64,000 bases of DNA from the NCBI RefSeq assembly GCF_008806325.1, contig NZ_WACR01000002.1, positions 124,001 to 188,000 on the forward strand. The letters run 5' to 3'. The notes under the pieces are model-generated. The model had not been told where the DNA came from and searched no databases. It saw only the letters and a program-made list of their open reading frames with translations. The stretch is from Salibacter halophilus. GTDB lineage: Bacteria > Bacteroidota > Bacteroidia > Flavobacteriales_G > Salibacteraceae. Shown here piece after piece: positions 53,901 through 61,388 of the stretch; positions within the stretch are counted from its first letter, which is position 1; every line of letters starts with the position of its first letter. The position numbers were made by a program, and so were the translations under genes.

Positions 53901-54162
53901 TTAGAAAATTCGTTTTAGACGGATCTAAACCAGTGTTTGCCGGCAGAAAGTCGGCTTCGTTTTTCAAGGATTTTTCAAATGCCCAGAGAAAAGAAGATTT
54001 ACCTGTGCCGTAGGAACCAATCAAAGTAAAAGAATGAATTCCCTTCTTAAATTCATCAGCAATCTGCAGTGCTACTTTTTCAGCATTTGGAGTGCTCACA
54101 TAATCCAGCGACTTACTCTCGTCACGGATGATGTTTACCGACTGAGAAAATTTAGTTGCCAT
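50986..54162 (-). CDS. sspC: SspC-like large ATPase
   Basis: 1058 aa. Walker A GSYGTGKSS (49-57) and Walker B VLYIDEFGK (131-139) in the N-terminal AAA-type domain; the remaining ~800 residues are mostly helical with no clear second catalytic site. This size, and the position directly after DUF4007, fit the ATPase of SspBCD phosphorothioation modules. It also recalls BrxC/DUF499-type ATPases, but no BREX partners are present. Overlaps sspB-like by 11 bp and sspD-like by 14 bp. Confidence 0.78.
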   Translation of the reverse strand: MATKFSQSVNIIRDESKSLDYVSTPNAEKVALQIADEFKKGIHSFTLIGSYGTGKSSFLWAFEKSLKNEADFLPANTGLDPSKTNFLKIVGAYQSITEHFREVLGLKKEDPANRNILDTLNQEYEKTSSLVLYIDEFGKFLEYAAKNNPDKELYFLQQLAELVNDQSKDILFLTTLHQNFEAYGNKLKDQERLEWKKIKGRFKEITFNEPVEQLLWLAAKKLASGKTPKSFSGSFYSDLAAKHNIKDFSEEFRSVIENEIYPLDVISGMVLTLALQRYGQNERSLFGFLELEAAESQRMALPAVFDYLFKNFYSSLQSNTNPHYGSWRMMERGIERAEFELDDPATAIDLIKATGLLQVFVPTAKIDEKFLKGYFKESLSAKKIIQAIDQLSKRKIIVYTRYNQSFKLIEGTDLDFDQAILKAGEAVDEIRNLVPLLEEYFEFPVMQAKEVSYKTGTPRLFDFQITEKPLVNYTPEGPFDGAVNLIFSESLKEVEIESASTEQEEPIVYGFFKNTSEIKDSLFELLKTRKVLAENSDDIVARRELEVIIKSRQSLLQHQVMDAMYSGKVSWIYNGKKRNEVKSSRSFNKLLSEVCEEAYSKSPRFINELVNKDKISSSIHTARKNYFKQIVNHWREKDLGFEEDKFPPEKTIYFTLLKENGMHFKAKSGFELQAPNDKNGFNHLWNASDEFLKSTVDQKMSITKLAELLSTRPYKIKQGLIDFWIPTFLFVKRAEFALYNKDRFVPHLNDAVLYMMTRNPQDYSIKAFQIQGIRLTVFNKYRELLEQAEKPKLSNGAFIESIRPFLVFYKELTEYSKNTNRLDSTTIELRKAITNASDPEKTFFEDFPAALGMSIEQMDDNEKLVQEFFTKVNDSIDELKDAYSNLVERIDLYLRNEIIGTTKVFPGYKKELQKRFKNVKEHRLLPKQKVFLQRLQSTLDDRDSWIASIAHAVLGKPLDRIKDEEEELLKDQLSRMIQELQNLSSIHHSQKADDEEFVKLDITTTSEGLTENNIRIPKGKKKEIDSLVEELRGKLDNNKQLKLAVLARLLKDELHGKG

Positions 54163-55030
54163 AGTAATCCTCCAATATTTTAGCGGGTTCCAATTTCTTC
54201 TTGAATTGCAATTCCCTTATCCCAGCTTCGTTACTGAAAACAATCCCATAATTCAGTTCACTCTGCATTCTTTCCAACGCAATTGTCAACCCTTCTCGAT
54301 TAAGTAGAAAAATGTTTCCCAAACCGAACTTGTCTTCATACAAGTTTTTGAAGCTGACAGATGTACCGTAGTCTGGATTATCCAAAATTGCAAAAAGGAG
54401 GATGTGCAGAGGGATGTCATTTCTGGAGCTTTTCTCCAGAACCCAAAAAGGTCGCTCCTCCTCTTTTCCTTTGCTGTTCAAATGTTTCTTTCTCTTCTCT
54501 TTCAGAAGATGAAGTTCCGTCAGAATTCCCGTAAAGCTTTCCTCCACATCACTTCGGTTCATCCTTCCGAAATAATTTCGATAGAAAGCTGTGAAGTCGC
54601 GTTTTAGAGTGTTTTCATTGTAGTCGCCTTCTTTATTCTCTCCGACAAAAGAAATGAAATGCTCCTGTGTAAATTCGGGACGTTCATTTGCGAGTTCACT
54701 GAATACGATAGGGTAAAGTGAAGCGTAATTCTCTCTCACCAAAAGATAGTGAAGCAGCCAAAGTGACCCTTGGTCTTCGAGATAAGGGTCCCATCCATTG
54801 TCACCCAAAAGCTTATGTGCGATCTCGGTCAACTCATCATCAGAATTGGCTAGTCCAAATGATTTTAACCAATGACGAATCGCTGTAACCATGTTTTTAC
54901 CAACTCCGAGATGGATTGGCGCTTCTTGATCGGGAAATTTATTTCCCTGATTTACGAAGTCATAGCCTTTCTTCAACCAGAATTGTCGACAGTGAAAAGA
55001 GTCGTGTCCAGAAAACAATAATTTTGTCAT
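54152..55030 (-). CDS. sspB: SspB-like DUF4007 protein (predicted DNA-nicking subunit)
   Basis: 292 aa from ATG 55030 (MTKLLFSGHDSFHCRQFWLKKGYDF); an in-frame ATG 12 codons upstream adds only a hydrophobic, unsupported stretch and lies at the -33 element. DUF4007 features: GHDSFHCRQFWLKKGYDF, PIHLGVGKNMVTAIRHWLKSFGL (~42-64), NGWDPYLEDQGSLWLLHYLLV. In the Ssp systems SspB is described as the DUF4007 nickase that opens the DNA strand for sulfur insertion. First gene of the leftward operon sspB - sspC - sspD - membrane protein - deoxyribosyltransferase-like. No sspA (cysteine desulfurase) nearby. Confidence 0.82.
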   Translation of the reverse strand: MTKLLFSGHDSFHCRQFWLKKGYDFVNQGNKFPDQEAPIHLGVGKNMVTAIRHWLKSFGLANSDDELTEIAHKLLGDNGWDPYLEDQGSLWLLHYLLVRENYASLYPIVFSELANERPEFTQEHFISFVGENKEGDYNENTLKRDFTAFYRNYFGRMNRSDVEESFTGILTELHLLKEKRKKHLNSKGKEEERPFWVLEKSSRNDIPLHILLFAILDNPDYGTSVSFKNLYEDKFGLGNIFLLNREGLTIALERMQSELNYGIVFSNEAGIRELQFKKKLEPAKILEDYYGN

Positions 55031-55036
55031 GATTAT

Positions 55037-55066
55037 CAAAAATATGATAGTTAGTAAAATACTCAA
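55037..55066 (-). promoter_or_regulatory. Promoter of the sspBCD-like operon (TTG-N19-TATTTTTG)
   Basis: Minus strand: TTG 55066-55064, TATTTTTG 55044-55037, spacing 19 bp. The -7 element ends 6 bp before the ATG at 55030, so the transcript would be leaderless. Confidence 0.55.
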
Positions 55067-55260
55067 GTCAAATTTTCAATCATTTTTCAACATAATGATT
55101 ATTTGAAAAAGCATCTTTCACACAACCTTCAATATTTCTTTACAATAAGCTGATAACTAGAAAAATAAGACCTTCTCACATCTACACAAAAATGCTTCAT
55201 GAGCCAATAAAAAATAGAATTTTGTTACACCCTCAAGTATAAAACCAAAAGGTACATTTC

Positions 55261-55317
55261 CCCTAATAACAAACCCCATCAACCACAAACCTGCGCTCCT
55301 GGAGGCGGAGGGCCGGA
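55261..55317. repeat. Direct repeat, left copy: diverged 3' end of the DUF2279 gene (att-like)
   Basis: 57 bp ending CTGGAGGCGGAGGGCCGGA, aligned with 56991-57047 with 8 mismatches. Read on the minus strand it would encode ALRLQERRFVVDGVCY plus stop, a variant of the DUF2279 C-terminus ALRLQDGRFIVDGFYY. It stands between the ssp-like operon and the toxin-antitoxin-chaperone operon. Confidence 0.85.
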
Positions 55318-55341
55318 TAAATTACTTCAGAATTAAAAACC

Positions 55342-55788
55342 TTAAGCTTTGAGTGTAATATCAATTGGTTTTTTGATAAACTGAGTCAAATCGATAGTAG
55401 GTAGTATCAATTGATGATAAGGCGTATTTTCTACTTTTGAATGAAGTACACCTCTTGTAGTTCCAACTGTAAGTACAGTGAGGTGTCTGGCAAGGTCCAA
55501 ACTTAAATTCAATGTTTTGCCATCTTCACTGAGGAGTGAGTTCCAGTCTTCTTGCTTAATACTGTAATGGTGTTCAACCTCAAGTATGAGAAAAGGCTTT
55601 TTATTACAATCAAAACGCACATTAAAAACTACAGCAACCCCATGATTATCAGGATCAACGCCATAATTTACTTTAACATTTAAATCGGTATCTTCTTCTT
55701 TTTTAAAGTTGTCCTCTATAATTGCAAATTGAGAGGTTTTAATACCAACAAGTTTAAAATGGATATTCTTATTTTTTTTTGAACTCAT
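55342..55788 (-). CDS. SecB-like chaperone of a toxin-antitoxin-chaperone operon
   Basis: 148 aa, beta-rich with a C-terminal helix: FKLVGIKTSQFAIIEDNF, VVFNVRFDCNKKPFLILEVEHHYSIK, LARHLTVLTVGTTRGVLHSKVENTPYHQLILPTIDL. This is the SecB-like fold, including the HLTVLTVGTTRGVLH segment followed by the LPTIDL motif characteristic of SecB-related proteins in Bacteroidota. In TAC systems such a chaperone protects the antitoxin. Its ATG overlaps the antitoxin stop by 4 bp. Confidence 0.75.
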   Translation of the reverse strand: MSSKKNKNIHFKLVGIKTSQFAIIEDNFKKEEDTDLNVKVNYGVDPDNHGVAVVFNVRFDCNKKPFLILEVEHHYSIKQEDWNSLLSEDGKTLNLSLDLARHLTVLTVGTTRGVLHSKVENTPYHQLILPTIDLTQFIKKPIDITLKA

Positions 55789-56252
55789 GCTGCTTTAAAA
55801 TCATAACTTTTATTGGATGTCTTTAAATCGTGAGTCCGCGTTTCACTGTACTTCATTTCTTTTTCTACCTGTTCATATTTGAAACTGACTTGATTGAAGC
55901 TTGACGTCCTTATTTTCTTGTCAATTCTATGCCATTCACTATCCACAAATCCACATACTGCTATAATCCTGGTATTTAAAGCATTCTCGAGCTTATCAAT
56001 TGTTTCGAGGGTTAAGTTCTCTCTTCCCTTCAACAATTTATTTAAATACTGCCTCGAGCAATTCATCCGCTTAGCTAAAGTTGATGGGGTAATCCCATCT
56101 TCATCAAGCTTTTCAAGTACTGTCAACGCTATTTCAAAAGAACGATCAATCCAGCCTCCACTATTGAGTTCTTTCTCAGCTAAATCTTTCCATTGAGTAT
56201 TCTTTTTACTCTTTTTTATTAACTGATCCAGTTTTTCTTTATTGACTTTCAT
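55785..56252 (-). CDS. XRE-family antitoxin of the TAC operon
   Basis: 155 aa from ATG 56252 (MKVNKEKLDQLIKKSKK), which follows the toxin stop by 13 bp; the frame is open 16 codons further into the toxin gene. HTH_3 domain (~52-105: GITPSTLAKRMNCSRQYLNKLLKGRENLTLETIDKLE). The C-terminal ~45 residues (FNQVSFKYEQVEKEMKYSE) are polar and probably disordered, as expected of a chaperone-addiction segment recognised by a SecB-like partner (inference). Confidence 0.75.
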   Translation of the reverse strand: MKVNKEKLDQLIKKSKKNTQWKDLAEKELNSGGWIDRSFEIALTVLEKLDEDGITPSTLAKRMNCSRQYLNKLLKGRENLTLETIDKLENALNTRIIAVCGFVDSEWHRIDKKIRTSSFNQVSFKYEQVEKEMKYSETRTHDLKTSNKSYDFKAA

Positions 56253-56265
56253 AATAGTTTGTTTA

Positions 56266-56823
56266 TTAACCGAAAATGCCTTCATCTCTAAGGTATTCAA
56301 CAGTCTTTTCCAGTTTTTTTAGCTCCATTCTTGTATGATCTCGATCCTGCATTTTAGGAGTAAGTTTTATTGTTCCTCCAGTTACTAAATACTGATGATC
56401 TTGAGCATTTTTATCTGTCAGCCGAACAGCATAGATTCGTATCATACTTTTTCGTATCGCTCCATATGCCTTTAACCTGGCATGAAACTCTTTATCAAAA
56501 TCTACAGGAGACAACTCGGTAAATATTTCTTTTAACGAACTGTAATTTCCAGAACTCTTATTCTCACTTAAATCTATTAGGTCTCTTTTCAATTCAAGTG
56601 CTTCTCTCCTTGTATTTATTACCGCCTGCCTTATTGTTGTATTACCATAAAATCCAGACTCTAAATCGTCTTTATGCTCTTTAAAAAAAGTGTAGAGCAT
56701 TTCAGCATCGGTCAAAAAATCAAATACCCGGTTAAACTCATCACTTTCTTCATCTTCAATATCCCATTTTACAGACAGCAAAGACTCAGAATCTGATACT
56801 GCAAATATATCAACAACTTTCAT
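56266..56823 (-). CDS. Toxin candidate of the TAC operon (HigB/RelE-like region)
   Basis: 185 aa. The C-terminal half has the sequence IYAVRLTDKN...YLVTGGTIKLTPKMQDRDHTRMELKKLEKTVEYLRDEG, a pattern common to Bacteroidota proteins upstream of XRE antitoxins and reminiscent of HigB/RelE-like folds; the N-terminal half is acidic and helical. The toxin-first order and the XRE gene immediately downstream support toxin identity; ribonuclease activity is inferred only. A 5-2-5 inverted repeat (AGGTA AA TACCT, 56919-56930) lies ~95 bp upstream and could be an operator. Confidence 0.6.
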   Translation of the reverse strand: MKVVDIFAVSDSESLLSVKWDIEDEESDEFNRVFDFLTDAEMLYTFFKEHKDDLESGFYGNTTIRQAVINTRREALELKRDLIDLSENKSSGNYSSLKEIFTELSPVDFDKEFHARLKAYGAIRKSMIRIYAVRLTDKNAQDHQYLVTGGTIKLTPKMQDRDHTRMELKKLEKTVEYLRDEGIFG

Positions 56824-56990
56824 TTTGTCAACTCACAGGTTTACAAATTGCATTTCTTTAACAAGCTATCTCCCTTATAACTAAAACTAAGCTCATTCTA
56901 GTTCACTTAAAACTGTTAAGGTAAATACCTGATTAATTAAAGGAAACATAAACTTTTATAAAGGTATAAGAAGACAAAGAAAAAACAAAC

Positions 56991-57047
56991 CCTCAATAAT
57001 AAAACCCATCAACGATAAACCTGCCGTCCTGGAGGCGGAGGGCCGGA
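56991..57047. repeat. Direct repeat, right copy: 3' end of the DUF2279 gene (att-like)
   Basis: The last codons and stop of DUF2279 (minus strand, ALRLQDGRFIVDGFYY). 49 of 57 positions match the copy at 55261-55317. The two copies flank the 1.5-kb TAC operon. Confidence 0.85.
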
Positions 57048-57901
57048 CCGGGGATTTTGATGAGGTTGACGATCTTGAGGACGCCTTTGAGCAAATGGTT
57101 TTGAACGGGGATGCGGTCTAAGTCCACATCAAAGCTGAGGTAAAACTGACGCTGGCGCGAGAAATTGGGTAATTGTTGTCCATCGTACATCTCGGGGTTT
57201 TCTGTTCCTCCCAGCATTCCGGCTCCGCTATAGCCCACGGCTATGTTTAACCACTGCGGAATCCAATCTGTCTTGGCGAATGAATTGATGTTGAAGCTCG
57301 CCCAGTAGCTCTGCCCGTTGTAATCTTTTGTGAGTCTGGAGCGCCAGTTGCTCCCCAACGCATCGGGGCGATACTGAGCATAAGTTGTAGGATGATACGA
57401 GATTTTGATCCTTACGCGCTGATCTTGCCAGGCGTATTCCTGAGCGATAAAAAGTGCTGTCCCGGCTGTGTTAGCTGCCATATCGCCCCACGAAAAACCC
57501 CACTTTGCCGAGTATGCATCAAAAATCTCAATGCTGGAAACGGAGACAAATGCCGCTGCAGATCCGTACCAAAGTGATTTCTTGTATTCTACTCCACTCC
57601 AACGCAATGCTTCAAATGCAATGGAGCCGAGTCTATAAGTGCTGTAGATGTGACCCGCTTTGTCCATCTGTAACCACTGGTCGTTGTCGTTGAAGAAATG
57701 AAAGCTGGACTGGTCGTAGTTTTTATACCACAAATTGTACAGGCTGTACATGGTAACTCCGTAGGCGGCACCCATGGTTCCGACCGATAACTTCAAACGA
57801 TCTTTGCGCAGTGAATCGGGGTAAAATCCTTCTACATCGAGCTGAGAAAAACCGGTTGAACAAAGGATAAAAAATACTAGTAGCGTAATCCCTCTTTTCA
57901 C
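56993..57901 (-). CDS. DUF2279-family protein
   Basis: 302 aa with signal peptide (MKRGITLLVFFILCSTGFSQ). Core motif FFNDNDQWLQMDKAGHIYSTY, then SAKWGFSWGDMAANTAGTALF, as in the DUF2279/YfiM-like envelope family of unknown function. The 3' end is duplicated at 55.3 kb, indicating that the TAC operon inserted at this gene end. Core-like neighbourhood on the right. Confidence 0.85.
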   Translation of the reverse strand: MKRGITLLVFFILCSTGFSQLDVEGFYPDSLRKDRLKLSVGTMGAAYGVTMYSLYNLWYKNYDQSSFHFFNDNDQWLQMDKAGHIYSTYRLGSIAFEALRWSGVEYKKSLWYGSAAAFVSVSSIEIFDAYSAKWGFSWGDMAANTAGTALFIAQEYAWQDQRVRIKISYHPTTYAQYRPDALGSNWRSRLTKDYNGQSYWASFNINSFAKTDWIPQWLNIAVGYSGAGMLGGTENPEMYDGQQLPNFSRQRQFYLSFDVDLDRIPVQNHLLKGVLKIVNLIKIPGPALRLQDGRFIVDGFYY

Positions 57902-57928
57902 GTTGCGAATGTAGTATTTAAGCCGAGA

Positions 57929-60346
57929 TTAAATATCAAAAATGACCCCGAGGGTTGGGAGTACTGTTCCAGCTTCATTATCAATTCTGTACAACTCATA
58001 TCTTGACGGATCATTAGGATCTGTAACGGGTTCTCCATTAGCATTTTGCTCTACATTGAAGTTGTCCTGCTGCTCAGCTTTAAAATTGTAAGCGTTTTGA
58101 ATATCAAAATACAGGTTGAGCGACCACTTTTTGAAGTACCAGGTTTTGTCAACTCGCAAGTCTAATTGCTGAAAATTGCTCAATCTGCGTTCGTTCAGGC
58201 GAGAATAATCGGGTAGTCCCGCACCTCTCACGTTCCAGTTCTCTTTCAGAGCCGAGGCCTGTACGTCATAAGGTGTGTAAGGCAATCCGCCAACAAAGCG
58301 CCATTTGAGCCCAACCTGCCAGTTGTTTTTGAACTTCTTTCCGGCCGTCAATGTCAAAATATGTTTGGCATCCCACGATGACGGAACGTAATCGCCATTT
58401 ACATCCTGGAACTCACTGCGCACATAGGTGTAACTCAAGATTCCGAAAAGCCCCTTTTTGGCTTTTCGCTGGATGAGAAATTCTGCTCCATAAGCTCTGC
58501 CTTTGTTCGTACTGGCAATAGGTCCGTTCCCAATTACGCCAAAATCAGCTCCCAAATTGGCCAGGCTAATGCTGTCAGACAATGAAAACGGGTATTGGCG
58601 GTAAAACTTATAAAATCCTTCAACCGTAATTTTGGTTTTGCTATCGGGGTTGTACTGCACGCCCGCCACAACGTGGTCAGATTGAATGTACTTCAATCTT
58701 TCCTTGTTGATCAATGTCCCATCAGAGTTAGAAAAACCAAGAGCTGTATAAGCCGGCAACTGGTGGTAGCGCCCTGTGTTGAAGTTGATACTCCAGCGAT
58801 CAGTAAGCGAATAGGAAGCGCTAAAGCGAGGCGAGAATTGATTGAGCGGATTCTGCATTTCGCTGTTGTAGTCGTTTCCATCCAATCGGAACCCAAAAGA
58901 GAGATCGAGTCGGGCGTTGAGCACGGGACGAGAGATCTGACCAAAGATTCCGTATTTGTTCACGGTCAGATCCGATTCGAAATTCCGTGTGATGGAGCCT
59001 TGCGGAGTCGCAATCCTATCAAAAGTGGAGTTTGTGTAGCGGGCATTTTCAAGATTCACGCCCATGTTCACTTTCCAACTATTCTTCCTGATAGTATTCT
59101 CGAACCGCATCTTATTTTCAGACTCAGTTGAGTTGTAATCGAGAATTTTCTTGGAAGGATCGCTCTCATCATTATCCTGGTACTTGTAAGCCGAGTTGTT
59201 CAACGCATTTCGCGATACCACAACGGTTTGGAAGCTATTTTCCTCAAAGTGCTTGTAAACGGCTCCAATCGTGTAGTTGTATTGCTCGTTGATCGGGATG
59301 TTGCCCAGTGTGTAGTTATTCTCCTCAATCGTTTCGGCATCATCGGGATCGTTGGGATCGAGTCCGTCATTCACCGATTCATTCAACCTGAATTGATCGA
59401 TAGCTCCCAGTCCGACAAATGTGATTTGATTCTTCTCATTGAACTTGTGCTTGATCTTGAATTGCCCGTCATTAAAAGTGGGCAAAAACGGCAACCGCAA
59501 AGCCTGGAAGAGAAACTGCAAATACGATTGACGAGCCGAGATATTGTAAGTCGTCTTTTCGCCTATTGGTCCGTCCACGGCAAGTCCAACTTCTGATGCT
59601 CCAATGTTTCCACGCAAGTGCAGCGCTTCTTTATTTCCTTCTTTCTGCTCAATTTCCAGTACTGAGCTAAGCGCTCCTCCTCTATTACTTGGAAATGCAC
59701 CGGTGTAGAGATTCACTTTTTGGAGCAAATTGGCGTTGAGGATTCCAACCGGGCCACCGCTCGAACCCTGGGTCTGAAAGTGATTGATAACAGGTGTTTC
59801 CACACCATCAATGTAAAACTGGTTTTCGTTTGGAGCACCACCACGAATAAGGATATCATTCCTGAAGCTAGGCGTTGATGTAACGCCCGGCAAAGATTGA
59901 ATAACACGCGAAACATCACGGTTAGATCCTGGATTTCGTTCTATTTCCTCCACACCAATTGTTTGCAACGAAACAGGACTCTCAGCCGGCTTGTCAAATG
60001 CTGAAGAGGTGATGGTCACTTCTTTGAGTTGTGTGCTGGTTTTATTGAGGTTGATCTCAATGTATGGCGATTGGTTTTGGGTCACATAAACATCGTTGGT
60101 TATTTTGCGCTCGTAGCCCACTACTGAAACCTCCAGTTTTTGATAACCGAATGGCACTTCTTTAATCGTGAACTTTCCATCGATATCGGTACTGGCTCCA
60201 ATTTGTGTTCCTGCCACCACAACATTGGCAAATGGAACCGGTTCTTTGCTTACAGCGTCTAAAACAATTCCGTCAATTTTCCCTTTTTGCGCAAATGAGA
60301 AAAGAGCTATAAAGCTGAATACCAGTACTAATCTAAACTTCAACAT
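57929..60346 (-). CDS. TonB-dependent receptor
   Basis: 805 aa. Signal peptide (MLKFRLVLVFSFIALFSFAQ), CarboxypepD_reg-like domain (~22-110), plug (~128-235: VIQSLPGVTSTPSFRNDILIRGGAPNENQFYIDGVET) and a beta-barrel to the C-terminus (VLPTLGVIFDI). It lacks a SusD partner. The gene order with an AraC-type regulator 100 bp upstream on the same strand suggests ligand-responsive control. Contains one GGTCAGATCC (58964). Confidence 0.9.
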   Translation of the reverse strand: MLKFRLVLVFSFIALFSFAQKGKIDGIVLDAVSKEPVPFANVVVAGTQIGASTDIDGKFTIKEVPFGYQKLEVSVVGYERKITNDVYVTQNQSPYIEINLNKTSTQLKEVTITSSAFDKPAESPVSLQTIGVEEIERNPGSNRDVSRVIQSLPGVTSTPSFRNDILIRGGAPNENQFYIDGVETPVINHFQTQGSSGGPVGILNANLLQKVNLYTGAFPSNRGGALSSVLEIEQKEGNKEALHLRGNIGASEVGLAVDGPIGEKTTYNISARQSYLQFLFQALRLPFLPTFNDGQFKIKHKFNEKNQITFVGLGAIDQFRLNESVNDGLDPNDPDDAETIEENNYTLGNIPINEQYNYTIGAVYKHFEENSFQTVVVSRNALNNSAYKYQDNDESDPSKKILDYNSTESENKMRFENTIRKNSWKVNMGVNLENARYTNSTFDRIATPQGSITRNFESDLTVNKYGIFGQISRPVLNARLDLSFGFRLDGNDYNSEMQNPLNQFSPRFSASYSLTDRWSINFNTGRYHQLPAYTALGFSNSDGTLINKERLKYIQSDHVVAGVQYNPDSKTKITVEGFYKFYRQYPFSLSDSISLANLGADFGVIGNGPIASTNKGRAYGAEFLIQRKAKKGLFGILSYTYVRSEFQDVNGDYVPSSWDAKHILTLTAGKKFKNNWQVGLKWRFVGGLPYTPYDVQASALKENWNVRGAGLPDYSRLNERRLSNFQQLDLRVDKTWYFKKWSLNLYFDIQNAYNFKAEQQDNFNVEQNANGEPVTDPNDPSRYELYRIDNEAGTVLPTLGVIFDI

Positions 60347-60364
60347 GATTGAATAATATGGTTC

Positions 60365-60380
60365 CAGGTTTTTAAACCTG
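60365..60380. promoter_or_regulatory. Inverted repeat CAGGTTT-TT-AAACCTG
   Basis: Perfect 7-bp arms with a 2-bp spacer, 18 bp upstream of the TonB-receptor ATG and downstream of the AraC gene. Could be an operator for the receptor or a weak terminator; no T-run follows on the minus strand. Confidence 0.3.
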
Positions 60381-60445
60381 TGAGCAGTTTAATTGTTTTC
60401 AACAAATATGAAAATTAAAGATTGCATCAGTCGATTTTTAATTGA

Positions 60446-61270
60446 TCAATCACGGGCATATTTGATGTAAGTCTGCAAAAAGGAATCATCCCTATTGATA
60501 AAATCTAAAGGCTTTTCATTCATCAGCTTTTCAAATGTTTTCACAAAATGTGAAGTATCGTAAAAACCACAGTGATAAGCGAGCTCGCTGAGACGTTTTT
60601 CATCATTCTTCGCGATACTGGAATACACGTTATTGATTTGAATGATATTTCGGTAAGCTCCGGGAGGAATACCGCATATTTCCTTGAACTTTCTTCTCAA
60701 TTGTCGGGGAGACAAAAACACTTTTTGCGCCAAATCATTTATTGATATTGAGTTTGCATTTTCAATGATCAGATCCACAGCCTTTTCAATTTGCTGGTCT
60801 TTTTCTTGCTTTGAGCTTCTCCGCAAAAGTTGAATGAAGTAGTCATCCAATTTATTACAACTGTCTTCAAAAGAGTTACTATCAATTAGACTCAACAATT
60901 CTTCACTTACCTGCTCTTCCAACAAAACATTACCATCTTCAAATCCATTCACTGTTTCAGACATATCTATATTGAAGAAATGGTGAATTCCGGTTGGTTT
61001 GAATTCAATACCAAAGTGAATGAATTCATGAACAGGAAACAATGAAATATCCTGCCTGGTGATTTGACCGCCAAGAAAAAAACGTGGAATGTAGCCGCTT
61101 TTTGTGGGACTCTCAACTCTGCTGAGTTCTCCAAACACTTTAGACAAATACGAATAACCTGTGGGAAGAATTTTCACCTCAGGCATTTCACTCTTATCAG
61201 CTTCCACGAGTAAATATCGATTGATGTACCTACTGACCGCCTGATCAGGCTTTTGTTCCAGAACTCTCAT
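60446..61270 (-). CDS. AraC-family transcriptional regulator
   Basis: 274 aa from ATG 61270 (MRVLEQKPDQAVSRYINRYL); an alternative ATG 14 codons upstream is possible. The C-terminal ~100 residues carry the two AraC helix-turn-helices (ISINDLAQKVFLSPRQLRRKFKEICGIPPGAYRNI and LSELAYHCGFYDTSHFVKTFEKLMNEKPLDF). The N-terminal ~160 residues are a DUF6597-like sensor region. Probably controls the TonB receptor downstream. Confidence 0.88.
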   Translation of the reverse strand: MRVLEQKPDQAVSRYINRYLLVEADKSEMPEVKILPTGYSYLSKVFGELSRVESPTKSGYIPRFFLGGQITRQDISLFPVHEFIHFGIEFKPTGIHHFFNIDMSETVNGFEDGNVLLEEQVSEELLSLIDSNSFEDSCNKLDDYFIQLLRRSSKQEKDQQIEKAVDLIIENANSISINDLAQKVFLSPRQLRRKFKEICGIPPGAYRNIIQINNVYSSIAKNDEKRLSELAYHCGFYDTSHFVKTFEKLMNEKPLDFINRDDSFLQTYIKYARD

Positions 61271-61388
61271 TATCAATGTCCGATTTATACAAGGCTCCTC
61301 TTGACTTCTCACATTAGGTTTGTGATCAACCAGACCAAAGACAACTCCGGTTCAATCAATCTTATACCAAAACATAAACTTAAACAAA

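Noticed and set aside
43653-55030. BREX or DISARM as the identity of the island
   Set aside because: No PglZ, no methyltransferase, no DrmAB pair. DUF4007 plus PAPS reductase points to Ssp-type phosphorothioation.
43653-55030. Classical double-strand Dnd system
   Set aside because: No DndB (DGQHR) or DndE; the SMC-like ATPase alone is not enough, and the DUF4007 gene favours Ssp.
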